64,000 nucleotides of DNA from assembly GCA_963743875.1 (NCBI GenBank), contig CAVURM010000004.1:259562-323561 (forward strand), written 5' to 3'. Under the pieces are notes generated by a model that did not search any database, had not been told where the DNA came from, and saw only the letters and a list, made by a program, of their open reading frames with translations. Every line of letters starts with the position of its first letter. The stretch's first letter is position 1. The translations under genes were made by a program, and so were the position numbers. Below, in pieces: positions 9,072 to 18,223 of the stretch. Origin of the DNA: RHKX01 sp963743875 (GTDB lineage: Bacteria > Actinomycetota > Thermoleophilia > Solirubrobacterales > 70-9).

Positions 9072-9308
9072 CTACGCGGCAATGTCGTCGTAGCCGGAGC
9101 CGGGGCGGCGGCGTCTCGCCTCCGAGATGCCGGACCAACCGGCGTTGAACGCGAGCGCCTCGGCGAAACGGACTGCCTTCGGCGACGCCTCGATCCTCGA
9201 TCCGTCAATTGCGCTGATCCTCGTCGGCAGGACGGCATCACCGTGCTCGAAACCCTCGTGCAGGTCCACCAACTCCTGCCAGCGATCGTTGCTGGTCTCG
9301 TCTCGCAT
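9072..9308 (-). CDS. small hypothetical protein, 78 residues
   Basis: A short acidic and basic mixed protein beginning MRDETSNDRWQELVDLHEG and ending in an arginine-rich stretch (EARRRRPGSG). No known family is recognised. The start is supported by a strong ribosome site, GGGAGGAG, about six bases before ATG 9308. The longer open frame upstream is not used because it has no such site and reads as non-coding. No membrane segment or signal peptide. The gene is alone between the repeat block and the divergent FAD enzyme at 9453. Confidence 0.6.
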   Translation of the reverse strand: MRDETSNDRWQELVDLHEGFEHGDAVLPTRISAIDGSRIEASPKAVRFAEALAFNAGWSGISEARRRRPGSGYDDIAA

Positions 9309-9452
9309 GCCCACTCCTCCCGTCGGCGGGGATTGATGCCGGAACTGTAGGTCTAGTGTCAGACGTAACAACGTCCGCGGCGAAAACGGCGAGAACTGAC
9401 TCCGCAAAGTGCGATTTCTATGGATTCGGCGCAGGGTGAGTAGGGTCGGGCA

Positions 9453-11066
9453 ATGGAATCCGGAAGCAACGGAACCCGGAGTCATTGGGGTTGGGGCTAC
9501 GCGGACCGCGCTCCCGACCGGGCGTCGCTGGAGGCGATCGCGCCGGAGGTCCGGCGTCGACTCGGCTTCGGCGGCGATTCGATCGAGGAGCCCGTGCCGC
9601 TCGCAGCGATCGAGCTCGCCCCACCGCGGTTACGGCCGCCCGACTCGCTCAGCGACATCCTCAGCGCCGAGGGACCGGACCGGGTCAGGCACTCGATGGG
9701 CCGCGCCTATCGTGATGTCGTCCGCGGCTTCCGCGGCCGGTTCGACCGCACCCCGGACATGGTCGCGTTCCCACGCGACCACGAGGACGTTCGCCGGGTG
9801 CTCGAGATGTGCAGCGAGCGCCGGTTGGCCGCCATCCCCTTCGGGGGCGGGACGAGCGTCGTCGGTGGGGTTGAGCCCCGGGTTGGGCACGGCTACCGGG
9901 GAACCGTGTCGATCGACCTCGGTGCGCTCAGCGGCATCGTCGAGATCGACGAGATCTCCAACTCCGCGCTGATCCGGGCGGGAACCCTCGGCCCCGACCT
10001 CGAGGACGGTCTGCGACCTCACGGTCTGACCCTGCGCCACTACCCGCAATCGTTCGAATTCTCGACCCTCGGCGGCTGGATCGCCACCCGGGCCGGCGGC
10101 CACTTCGCGACCCTGCAGACCCACATCGACGACCTCGTTCTCTCGATCAAGGCGCTGACGCCGAGCGGGGTCTGGGAGAGCCGGCGGCTGCCCGGGTCGG
10201 GCGCCGGACCCAGCCCCGACCGCATGCTGCTCGGCTCTGAGGGCATCCTCGGGGTGATCACCGAAGCCTGGGTCCAGGTGCGACCGCGTCCCCGCTTCAC
10301 GGCCTCCACGCCGGTTCTGTTCGAGAGCTTCGCCGGCGGCGCGGAGGCGGCGCGGGTGATCTCGCAGTCGGGCCTCAACCCGTCGAACTGCCGCCTGTTG
10401 GATCCCCTCGAGGCGGAGACCACCGGCGCCGGCGACGGCTCCTCCGCGGTGTTGATTCTGGGGTTCGAGTCCGACTTCGCTCCAGTCGAAGGGGCCCTGC
10501 GACTTGCGGTCGAATGCGCGGCCGGCCTCGGGGGGGCGCCCGAGAACGGGGGCGCATCCGCCGACTCCGCCGCCCAGACCTGGCGCTCGGCCTTCCTCGA
10601 CGCTCCCTATCTGCGCGACAGCCTGGTCGCGCTCGGGGTGCTCAGCGAGACGTTCGAGACCGCGATCACCTGGGACCGCTTCGCGGCGTTCCACTCGCAG
10701 GTCACCGAGGCGGCCCGGCGCGCCGTTGCCGAGGTGACCGACGCTCCCGCCGACGGGGAGGGGGCGCCGCGCGTCATGTGCCGCTTCACCCACGTCTACC
10801 CGAGCGGCCCGGCTCCCTACTACACGGTCCTGGCCAAGGCCCGCAGGGGCTCGGAGGTCGAGCAGTGGGACGAGATCAAGTCGGCGGTCTCGGAGGCGAT
10901 CGTCTCCGCGGGCGGGACCATCACCCATCACCACGCCGTCGGCCGCGATCATCGGCCCTGGTACGACCTTCAGCGACCAGATCGGTTCGCCGCCGCCCTC
11001 GGTGCCGCGAAGGCGGCCGTCGACCCCGCGGGAATCCTCAACCCAGGCGTGTTGATCGACCCCTGA
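9453..11066 (+). CDS. FAD-binding oxidase, alkyl-DHAP synthase-like
   Basis: A 537-residue flavoprotein of the VAO/PCMH family. The FAD pyrophosphate loop reads IPFGGGTSVVGGVE, followed by the covalent/PCMH-type region up to LGSEGILGVITEAWVQ. The C-terminal domain has ITHHHAVGRDHRPWY, matching the His-rich catalytic loop of alkyldihydroxyacetonephosphate synthase, and ends with DPAGILNPGV. ADPS-type enzymes make ether lipids from acyl-DHAP and a fatty alcohol. That would fit the acyl-CoA reductase at 3077, which could supply the alcohol, although the two genes are 4 kb apart. A D-lactate or glycolate oxidase-like role is the alternative. Confidence 0.85.
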   Translation: MESGSNGTRSHWGWGYADRAPDRASLEAIAPEVRRRLGFGGDSIEEPVPLAAIELAPPRLRPPDSLSDILSAEGPDRVRHSMGRAYRDVVRGFRGRFDRTPDMVAFPRDHEDVRRVLEMCSERRLAAIPFGGGTSVVGGVEPRVGHGYRGTVSIDLGALSGIVEIDEISNSALIRAGTLGPDLEDGLRPHGLTLRHYPQSFEFSTLGGWIATRAGGHFATLQTHIDDLVLSIKALTPSGVWESRRLPGSGAGPSPDRMLLGSEGILGVITEAWVQVRPRPRFTASTPVLFESFAGGAEAARVISQSGLNPSNCRLLDPLEAETTGAGDGSSAVLILGFESDFAPVEGALRLAVECAAGLGGAPENGGASADSAAQTWRSAFLDAPYLRDSLVALGVLSETFETAITWDRFAAFHSQVTEAARRAVAEVTDAPADGEGAPRVMCRFTHVYPSGPAPYYTVLAKARRGSEVEQWDEIKSAVSEAIVSAGGTITHHHAVGRDHRPWYDLQRPDRFAAALGAAKAAVDPAGILNPGVLIDP

Positions 11067-11255
11067 TCAGGTTGGGCTGACGCCCCCAGGGCCCCCGACG
11101 AGGGCCTCGGCATCGCCGTTGTGGATGCGGGGCGGGTTGGCCGTCTGCAGCATCGGCAGGACCGCCGTCGGCTCCGCCTCGTCGCCGAGCTCAGTCGCGA
11201 CGAACTCGACGACCTTGCGATGCCGTCCCGAGATCAGCTTGTCCTTGAGTCCCAT
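11067..11255 (-). CDS. small hypothetical protein, 62 residues
   Basis: A short protein starting MGLKDKLISGRHRKVVEFVA. It ends GGPGGVSPT and reads as a small amphipathic N-terminus followed by a glycine/proline-rich tail. No family is recognised. ATG 11255 has AGGGG about eleven bases upstream. The longer upstream frame overlaps the leader of the acyl-CoA dehydrogenase and is not credible. It converges on the FAD oxidase, whose stop adjoins its own. Confidence 0.45.
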   Translation of the reverse strand: MGLKDKLISGRHRKVVEFVATELGDEAEPTAVLPMLQTANPPRIHNGDAEALVGGPGGVSPT

Positions 11256-11394
11256 CAAGCGCCCCTTCGGGCGGCAGGCTATCCACTCGGCCAGGACGCG
11301 ACGGCTCGAAACACTGGGCCCTCCGCATGCGTGTAGGTTTCCGGGCTCTACCGGGGTGACGCGACCCGCCGAAGCCGGCGAGGAGGAGACAAAG

Positions 11395-12531
11395 GTGGAC
11401 CTGACCCTGAACGAGTCCGAGGCGGCCTTCCGCGACGAGGTCCGCTCGTGGCTGGAGTCCAATCACCCGGGACGCGAGCCTCACGGCGACGAGGCCGCCT
11501 TCGCCTTCCGCCGCGACTGGCAGAAGCAGATGCACGAGGGCGGCTGGGCCGGGATCTCTTGGCCGAAGGAGTTCGGCGGTCGCGGCGCGACCCTGATCGA
11601 GCAGGCGATCTTCTCCAGCGAGATGGCCCGCGCCGACGCTCCCGCGCCGGCCAACATCCTCGGCCTGGTCATGGGCGGGCCGGTGATCATGGCCCACGGC
11701 TCCGACGAGCAGAAGGAACGTTGGCTGGAGCCGATTCTGAGCGGCGAGGAGATCTGGTGCCAGGGCTTCTCCGAGCCTGAGTCGGGCTCCGACCTGGCGT
11801 CGCTGAAGACCAAGGCAGTCAAGGTCGAAGGTGGCTGGAAGGTGACCGGCCAGAAGGTCTGGACCACGTTCGCGCACGAGTCCAAGTGGTGCATGCTGGT
11901 AGCTCGGACCGACACCGAGGCGGCCAAGCACAAGGGGCTGACCTATTTCATCTGCGACATGGAGCAGGAGGGGGTCGAGATCCGGCCGCTCGTCCAGATC
12001 ACCGGTGAGTCGGAGTTCAACGAGGTCTTCTTCCAGGAGGCGTTCGTTCCCGACGAGAACCTGGTCGGCGGCGAGGGCAACGGCTGGATGGTCGCGATCA
12101 CCACGCTGATGAACGAGCGCGCCGGGCTCGGCGGCGGGGCGGCGGTGGCCGTCTCCCGAGACCTTCAGCAGCTGATCGAGCTGATCAAGGAGCGCGACCT
12201 CCAGGACGATCCCGAGATCCGCGGAAAGGTGGCGGACCTGTTGATCGGCTGCGAGGCGCTGCGCCTCGGCGGGATGCGGGCGATGACCGCCCAGATGAAG
12301 ACCGGGATCCCCGGCCCCGAGGGTTCGATCGGCAAGTGGGAGTGGGCGACGCTGAACCAGTCGCTGACCGAGCTCGCCTGCGACATCCTCGGCCCCGAGG
12401 GACTCGCCCGCGACACCCCCTGGACCTACCGCATGTTGCGCAGCCGCGCCAACTCGATCGAGGGCGGCACCACCGAGGTGATGAAGAACATCATCGCCGA
12501 GCGGGTGCTCGGCCTACCCCGGCTCAGGTAA
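11395..12531 (+). CDS. acyl-CoA dehydrogenase, catalytic subunit of an adjacent pair
   Basis: A 378-residue FAD acyl-CoA dehydrogenase of beta-oxidation. The start is GTG 11395, supported by AGGAGGAG just upstream. It shows the FAD/substrate motif WCQGFSEPESGSDLASL and VTGQKVWTTFAHES. The C-terminal segment NSIEGGTTEVMKNIIAERVL carries the glutamate expected to be the catalytic base. The next gene is a second, shorter dehydrogenase 16 bases downstream that lacks this base. Together they look like the two subunits of the FadE heteromers known from mycobacteria. The substrate may be a bulky or steroid-like acyl-CoA, which is inference. Confidence 0.9.
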   Translation: MDLTLNESEAAFRDEVRSWLESNHPGREPHGDEAAFAFRRDWQKQMHEGGWAGISWPKEFGGRGATLIEQAIFSSEMARADAPAPANILGLVMGGPVIMAHGSDEQKERWLEPILSGEEIWCQGFSEPESGSDLASLKTKAVKVEGGWKVTGQKVWTTFAHESKWCMLVARTDTEAAKHKGLTYFICDMEQEGVEIRPLVQITGESEFNEVFFQEAFVPDENLVGGEGNGWMVAITTLMNERAGLGGGAAVAVSRDLQQLIELIKERDLQDDPEIRGKVADLLIGCEALRLGGMRAMTAQMKTGIPGPEGSIGKWEWATLNQSLTELACDILGPEGLARDTPWTYRMLRSRANSIEGGTTEVMKNIIAERVLGLPRLR

Positions 12532-12547
12532 GAGCAAGGAGATAACG

Positions 12548-13531
12548 ATGCGTTTCGATTTCAACGATGAACAGGGCGAGATCAAGGGGACTGCCAAGCA
12601 GTTCATCGCCTCCCGCTTCAGGCCCGACAAGGTCCGTGAGCTGGCGGAGGCCGGCACATACGACGACGCTCTCTGGGTTGAGGTATCCGAACTGGGCTGG
12701 CCCGGGATCGCCATCTCGGAGGAGTACGGCGGCCAGGGCCTGGGGATGGTCGAGCTGGTCGTGCTCTGCGAGGAGCTCGGGTTTGCATGCGCGCCCCTGC
12801 CGTTTCTCTCCAACGCCGCCGCCGGCTTGGCGATCGAGCACGCCGGATCCGACGAGCAGAAGGCGGCCCACCTGCCGGGCATCGCCTCGGGCGAGGGCCG
12901 TGGCGCGGTGGGCGACGAGCAGATCGTCCTCGACGGAGATGGTGCTGCGTCGATCGTCGTCTTCGATCAGCCCGGCCCCATTCTGATCGCGGCCGGCGAG
13001 GCCGAGCTCGAGCACCTCGACCTGATCGACTCGTCCCGTCGCTACTCGAAGCTCGTGTCCGGTGCCGGCGAGCCGCTTGCGGGTCCCGTGGGGCCGGCTG
13101 CCGACCGGGTCGCGGTCGCCCTGGCCGCTGAGCTGGTCGGGATCGGCCAGCGAGCGATGGAGATGGCGGTCGAGTACGCGAAGGAGCGTGAGCAGTTCGG
13201 TCGGCCGATCGGGGCCTATCAGGGCGTCTCTCACATCTGCGCCAAGATGCTCTACGACATCGAGGAGGCGCGGTCGCTGACCTATTCGGCCGCCTGGGCC
13301 GCCGACGCGGAGCCGGAGTCGCTGGCCATCGCCGCGGCGATGGCGAAGGCCCGGGCGTCGGAGGCGGCGTGGTCGATCTGTAAGGCGTCGATCCAGGTCC
13401 ATGGCGGAATCGGCTTCACCTGGGAGCACGACCTCCACTTCCTGCTCAAGCGCGCCCGTGCCGATGCCCAGCTGTTCGGAACCGCCGGACAGCACAAGGA
13501 GCGGGTCGCCTCGCTCTCCGGCCTGGGGTAG
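12548..13531 (+). CDS. acyl-CoA dehydrogenase-like partner subunit
   Basis: A 327-residue protein with the acyl-CoA dehydrogenase fold, short for the family. The start ATG follows AAGGAGATAACG, a good ribosome site, 16 bases after the first dehydrogenase stops. It has YGGQGLGMVELVVLCEELG in the N-terminal domain and IQVHGGIGFTWEHDLHFLL near the end. Where the catalytic partner has IEGGTTE, this protein reads LFGTAGQHKERVA, so the usual glutamate base is missing. That pattern fits the non-catalytic half of an alpha2beta2 FadE complex. Confidence 0.88.
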   Translation: MRFDFNDEQGEIKGTAKQFIASRFRPDKVRELAEAGTYDDALWVEVSELGWPGIAISEEYGGQGLGMVELVVLCEELGFACAPLPFLSNAAAGLAIEHAGSDEQKAAHLPGIASGEGRGAVGDEQIVLDGDGAASIVVFDQPGPILIAAGEAELEHLDLIDSSRRYSKLVSGAGEPLAGPVGPAADRVAVALAAELVGIGQRAMEMAVEYAKEREQFGRPIGAYQGVSHICAKMLYDIEEARSLTYSAAWAADAEPESLAIAAAMAKARASEAAWSICKASIQVHGGIGFTWEHDLHFLLKRARADAQLFGTAGQHKERVASLSGLG

Positions 13532-13563
13532 CTGACTTGCCGTAGCTGCTTTAGGCTCTGTCC

Positions 13564-14052
13564 ATGCGGTATCGCGTGATGACTGGGCTTGGGACCGCGG
13601 TCTTCATAGCCTGCGTCGTCGGGTTCAGCGTCGCGCTGACGAGCCTGCTCGATGCGGGGACCTGCGCCTCCGGAAACCAGCCCTACGTGATCGCCCGGGA
13701 GTGTCCGGACGGGACCGGCACGAAGGCCCTGCTGCTCGCGCTCTCGATCGTCGGCCTCTTCGTTGCGATCGGAGTATTCCTCCTGCGCGGACGTCCGCCC
13801 GGGGGCTGGACGAAGATCAGCGCGTCTCCGTTACTCGCCGGCTGGGGGATCTTCTTCACCGCCTCCGGGACAGTCGCCCTGGTCCACGCCCTGACGTCGG
13901 AGACGATCCCCGACGACGGCAAGCTCGGCGGTGAGATCGTCGGCGTGATCTTCCTGCTCATGGGCCTGCCGGTCCTGATCGCCTGGATCTGGATCATGCT
14001 CAGGGGCCTCGGCCGTCGCGATCGGCCCGTGGGGCCGCCTCAGTCGGGCTGA
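13564..14052 (+). CDS. hypothetical membrane protein, four predicted helices
   Basis: A 162-residue integral membrane protein. Hydrophobic stretches are visible near residues 8-28 (GTAVFIACVVGFSVALTSLL), 52-72, 85-105 and 122-147. A cysteine pair region (DAGTCASG and ARECPDG) lies in the first outside loop and could form a disulfide. No family is recognised. The last bases overlap the end of the convergent gene at 14040 by 13 bases. Confidence 0.65.
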   Translation: MRYRVMTGLGTAVFIACVVGFSVALTSLLDAGTCASGNQPYVIARECPDGTGTKALLLALSIVGLFVAIGVFLLRGRPPGGWTKISASPLLAGWGIFFTASGTVALVHALTSETIPDDGKLGGEIVGVIFLLMGLPVLIAWIWIMLRGLGRRDRPVGPPQSG

Positions 14053-14378
14053 ATCGGCAGGTCGGAGGCGAGCTGGGTCGCGCCGTCCACCTGGTACTGG
14101 ATATCGACGATCTCGTTCTTCTGGTAGTTGCCGACCAGGCCGAGCCCGAGGACGAGCTTCCGGACTGCGCCGAGCTGACTCAGGTCCTCCTTCATGATCG
14201 GCTCGCGGAAGATCACCGTGCCACCCCTGATCTCGTAGTCGACGCCTTCAACCTGATCGGAGCCGTTGATGAACACCTTGATCGGGGCCTGGGCACCCTT
14301 CGGCAGGCGCACGCGGCGACCGACGGCCTTACCGCCCTCATGGGAGGCGCCATGTCCGCGCCCGCTGGGTTCAGCCAT
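14040..14378 (-). CDS. hypothetical protein, 112 residues
   Basis: A small soluble protein with a glycine/basic N-terminus (SGRGHGASHEGGKAVGRRV). A beta-rich core follows (IKVFINGSDQVEGVDYEIRG, then VIFREPIMKEDLSQLG). It ends in QPD. No known domain is recognised. It lies 19 bases after the next small gene (14398-14742) on the same strand, so the two probably form one unit. It overlaps the convergent membrane protein by 13 bases. Confidence 0.6.
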   Translation of the reverse strand: MAEPSGRGHGASHEGGKAVGRRVRLPKGAQAPIKVFINGSDQVEGVDYEIRGGTVIFREPIMKEDLSQLGAVRKLVLGLGLVGNYQKNEIVDIQYQVDGATQLASDLPIQPD

Positions 14379-14397
14379 TCTCGGTCACCGGTTCAAT

Positions 14398-14742
14398 CTA
14401 CCCCTGTAACGCCCGCTCGACCGCCGCGAAAGCCGCGTCTCCCCGCTCGGCGGAGATCTCCTTGCGGAAGACCCCTCCCCGGAACGCCACCAGGCCGCCG
14501 TCCCCCATCACGTCGATGCCGGCGTCGCGGCCGCGGATCGGCCCACCGGTGGAGATCTCGAGTCGCGCCTTGACGAGGTCCTGCGGCTCGTAGGTGCGGA
14601 TCATGGAGATCTCGCGCAGCCCACCCTCGTCGCGGATCTGGACGGCGTGGGAGCGCAGCGCGGCGAGGGCACCGGCCAGGTCGTCGTGACTTTCGCGGGT
14701 GACTTTCGAGCCGTTCCTGATCGTGAGCTTGAACGAGGCCAT
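14398..14742 (-). CDS. hypothetical protein, 114 residues
   Basis: A small soluble protein starting MASFKLTIRNGSKVTRESHD. An alanine-rich helix (DLAGALAALRSHAVQI) and beta-rich segments (EISMIRTYEPQDLVKARLEI) follow. No domain is recognised. It is the first gene of a two-gene unit with 14040-14378. The function cannot be assigned from context: citrate synthase lies upstream on the same strand but beyond a repeat and hairpin block. Confidence 0.6.
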   Translation of the reverse strand: MASFKLTIRNGSKVTRESHDDLAGALAALRSHAVQIRDEGGLREISMIRTYEPQDLVKARLEISTGGPIRGRDAGIDVMGDGGLVAFRGGVFRKEISAERGDAAFAAVERALQG

Positions 14743-14766
14743 TCTGCGAGGTTAGCCGGGCCGGAC

Positions 14767-14887
14767 GCGCAGTCAGCCAGCCCGGAGGGCTGTGAGTCGC
14801 GCAGTTACCTATGACAGGAGGGCCACCGGGCTTTGCCCGGAGGCCCGGCGCAGTCGAGCAGCCCGGAGGGCTGTGAGTCGCGCAGTT
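14767..14887. repeat. 40-bp direct repeat pair, 81-bp period, with hairpins
   Basis: Two nearly identical 40-base copies lie at 14767-14806 and 14848-14887, ending a few bases from the citrate synthase stop. Each contains the hairpin CAGCCC-GGA-GGGCTG or its equivalent. A separate, stronger hairpin lies between them. The arrangement is like a bacterial interspersed mosaic element: alternating palindromes between two genes on the same strand. No protein is encoded. Confidence 0.75.
14820..14846. terminator. strong GC hairpin after gltA
   Basis: GGGCC-A-CCGGGC-TTT-GCCCGG-A-GGCCC folds into an 11-bp stem with one A/A mismatch and a three-base loop. It lies 48 bases past the citrate synthase stop on that gene's strand. 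No T-run follows, so Rho-independent termination is plausible but unproven. RNA-end protection is equally possible. Confidence 0.45.
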
Positions 14888-14893
14888 GTCTGT

Positions 14894-16240
<1,347 letters not shown>

Positions 16241-16277
16241 TGGGCTCTCCTCGGGCTCGGATTCCTGAAGTTCGGGC

Positions 16278-17171
16278 CTAGTATCCCAGTTGGAGAACGT
16301 CGGGTTCGGAGCGCTCGCGGAGGATCTCGATCAGCTCCGCGGCGACGGCCCGCCGGTCATCGAGCGCATGCCAGTCAAAGCGGCGGACCAGGTAGCCGGC
16401 GCGGCCGAGCGCGAGATCCCGCTCGTTGTCGCGCCTGCGCTGCGAGGGGTTCAGATGATCACCGCCATCGGCTTCGACGACGAAGCGCTCGCGCGGCCAA
16501 AGGAAGTCGACCTCGTAGCCGAGAAGCGGCACATTCACCGCGGGGAGCGGGAGACCATAATCGCGGCAGATCTCGAGCAGAATCTCCTCCAGGCGCGAGC
16601 GCGTCTCCGAGAGCGGCATCGCCCCCTGGCCGAGCAGCTGCGCGATCGTCCCCGCGCCCCGTCGGGACGGGGCTGTGGCATGGAGCTCCCGCAGCCGACC
16701 CCGATCGAAACGCTCGTGCCTTTCCGCCTGCTCGAAGACACGCCGGGTCTGCAGCGGAGCGAGAACGGTCGCCAGATCCCAGACGGTTCGTGTGATCGTG
16801 GTGACCGAGATCCTGCTTCGCGTCGTCGTGTCACGACCGTCGAGCGAGCGGGACGTGTGGGTGACTATCCCTGGTGGCGAAGTCCTGCTTGTTCCCGGCA
16901 CGGAGACGTGGAGGGCAATCCTCTGCCAGCGCTTGATCATCCCCCACAGCTGTGCAGCGCTCCCGTGGCTGAGAACGGATCCCTCAGGGCATGCGAGCAC
17001 CGCCGCCAGCCACTCTCCCTCCCGGCTGACGGCCGGATGGCCCACCGCATAGACGCCCCGATGGAGCGAATGCAGGAACCCGGATCGTGTCCAATCGGCG
17101 ATCGTCGAGGAGCGCATGCCGAGCGCCAGCAGCTGCCGGCGCGCGACGACTCCGTGCTGCCTGCCGGCCAT
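16278..17171 (-). CDS. DUF559 endonuclease-like protein with AbiEi-type N-terminal domain
   Basis: A 297-residue protein. The N-terminal part (QHGVVARRQLLALGMRSSTI, then LHRGVYAVGHP) is the winged-helix domain seen in AbiEi-type antitoxins. The C-terminal part (YEVDFLWPRERFVVEADGG, then RRDNERDLALGRAGYLVRRF) is DUF559, a Vsr-like restriction-endonuclease fold with Asp and Glu in place of a PD-(D/E)XK core. No AbiEii toxin lies beside it. A paralogue sits at 39451-40380. ATG 17171 is the only usable start in frame. A 46-base palindrome lies 19 bases upstream. The function is unknown; DNA binding or cleavage is inferred. Confidence 0.8.
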   Translation of the reverse strand: MAGRQHGVVARRQLLALGMRSSTIADWTRSGFLHSLHRGVYAVGHPAVSREGEWLAAVLACPEGSVLSHGSAAQLWGMIKRWQRIALHVSVPGTSRTSPPGIVTHTSRSLDGRDTTTRSRISVTTITRTVWDLATVLAPLQTRRVFEQAERHERFDRGRLRELHATAPSRRGAGTIAQLLGQGAMPLSETRSRLEEILLEICRDYGLPLPAVNVPLLGYEVDFLWPRERFVVEADGGDHLNPSQRRRDNERDLALGRAGYLVRRFDWHALDDRRAVAAELIEILRERSEPDVLQLGY

Positions 17172-17189
17172 CTGGGCGACTTGCGGCCG

Positions 17190-17235
17190 CAGTGCATGGG
17201 TTAGCTCCGATATACCGGAGGAACCCCATGCACTG
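17190..17235. promoter_or_regulatory. 46-base palindrome upstream of DUF559 gene
   Basis: The arms CAGTGCATGGG (17190-17200) and CCCATGCACTG (17225-17235) are perfect complements. Inside them CTCCGATATACCGGAG (17205-17220) is a second near-perfect palindrome centred on TATA. The whole block lies between the end of the sugar-kinase gene and the start of the DUF559 gene on the same strand. No T-run follows, so an operator for the winged-helix protein is as likely as a terminator hairpin. Confidence 0.6.
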
Positions 17236-17269
17236 GGCCCGCGCCCCCCGGCTCAGATCCCGCGGTTGC

Positions 17270-18178
17270 CTAGAAGTGGGTCAGAGCCTTGAACTCGGCC
17301 ACTCGGAGATCGATCTCGGGGCGCTCCAGCGCCCGGATCCGCTCGGTGCCGAAGTCCTCGACGTTGAACGACGCCATCGCCGAGCCCATGACCATCGCCT
17401 GACGGAGCTGGGCGTTGGTCGGTCGGTGGGCGCCGTGGCCGTCGAGGAAGCCGAGGAAGCCGCCCGCGAAGCTGTCGCCGGCTCCGGTCGGGTCGCGGAC
17501 CTCCGCCAGGGGCAGCGCGGGCATCGCAAAGGTGTCGTCGCCGGTGAACAGTGCGGCGCCGTACTCGCCACGCTTGATGACGATGATGCTCGGGCCGGCC
17601 GCCATGATCGCGTGAGCGGCGACGACGAGGTTCGGCTCGCCGGTCAGCATCCGCAACTCGGCGTCGTTGAGCAGCAGGCAGTCGATCTCGCCGATCACCC
17701 CCATCAGGGAGTCGCGGGCGGTGTCGATCCACAGGTTCATCGAATCGAGCGCAACGAACTTCGCCCCCGTCGCCTCCGCCCGGACCTGCCGCTGCAGGTC
17801 CGGTTGGATGTTGCCGAGGAACAGCATCTCCGAGGAGCAGGCCTCCTCCCCGAGCTTCGGGACGAAATCGGCGAACACGTTCAACTGCGTGTCGTCGGTG
17901 TGGGCGACGTTCATGTCGTGGTCGTAGTGGCCGCGCCAGAAGAACGTCTTGCCGCCGGAGACATGCTCGATGCCCGTGGTCGAGACCCCGTGTTGTTCCA
18001 GCACGCCGATCTCCTCCGACCCGAAGTCGTCGCCGACCGGGCCGACCATGCGGACGTCGGTGAAGAATCCGGCCGCGAGCGAGAAATGGCTGGCGGAGCC
18101 GCCGAGCATGCGCTCGCGCTCGCCGAACGGGGTACGTACGGCGTCAAAAGCAATCGATCCGACAACGGTCAGAGCCAC
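17270..18178 (-). CDS. PfkB family carbohydrate kinase
   Basis: A 302-residue ribokinase-fold kinase that phosphorylates a sugar or nucleoside. The glycine-rich start LGGSASHFSLAAGFF and the C-terminal anion hole/catalytic motif DPTGAGDSFAGGFLGF are both intact, with the catalytic Asp in GAGDS. The middle segment WRGHYDHDMNVAHTDDTQLN is the substrate-lid area and does not match ribokinase or fructokinase closely enough to name the sugar. It is tandem with, and upstream of, the DUF559 gene. Confidence 0.9.
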   Translation of the reverse strand: MALTVVGSIAFDAVRTPFGERERMLGGSASHFSLAAGFFTDVRMVGPVGDDFGSEEIGVLEQHGVSTTGIEHVSGGKTFFWRGHYDHDMNVAHTDDTQLNVFADFVPKLGEEACSSEMLFLGNIQPDLQRQVRAEATGAKFVALDSMNLWIDTARDSLMGVIGEIDCLLLNDAELRMLTGEPNLVVAAHAIMAAGPSIIVIKRGEYGAALFTGDDTFAMPALPLAEVRDPTGAGDSFAGGFLGFLDGHGAHRPTNAQLRQAMVMGSAMASFNVEDFGTERIRALERPEIDLRVAEFKALTHF

Positions 18179-18223
18179 GGCCGCGGCACTCTAGCGGCCT
18201 GCGGGTCCAAATAGGGTGATCGG

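Noticed and set aside
16278..17171. Complete AbiE toxin-antitoxin system
   Set aside because: Only the AbiEi-type domain is present, fused to DUF559; no AbiEii nucleotidyltransferase lies on either side.
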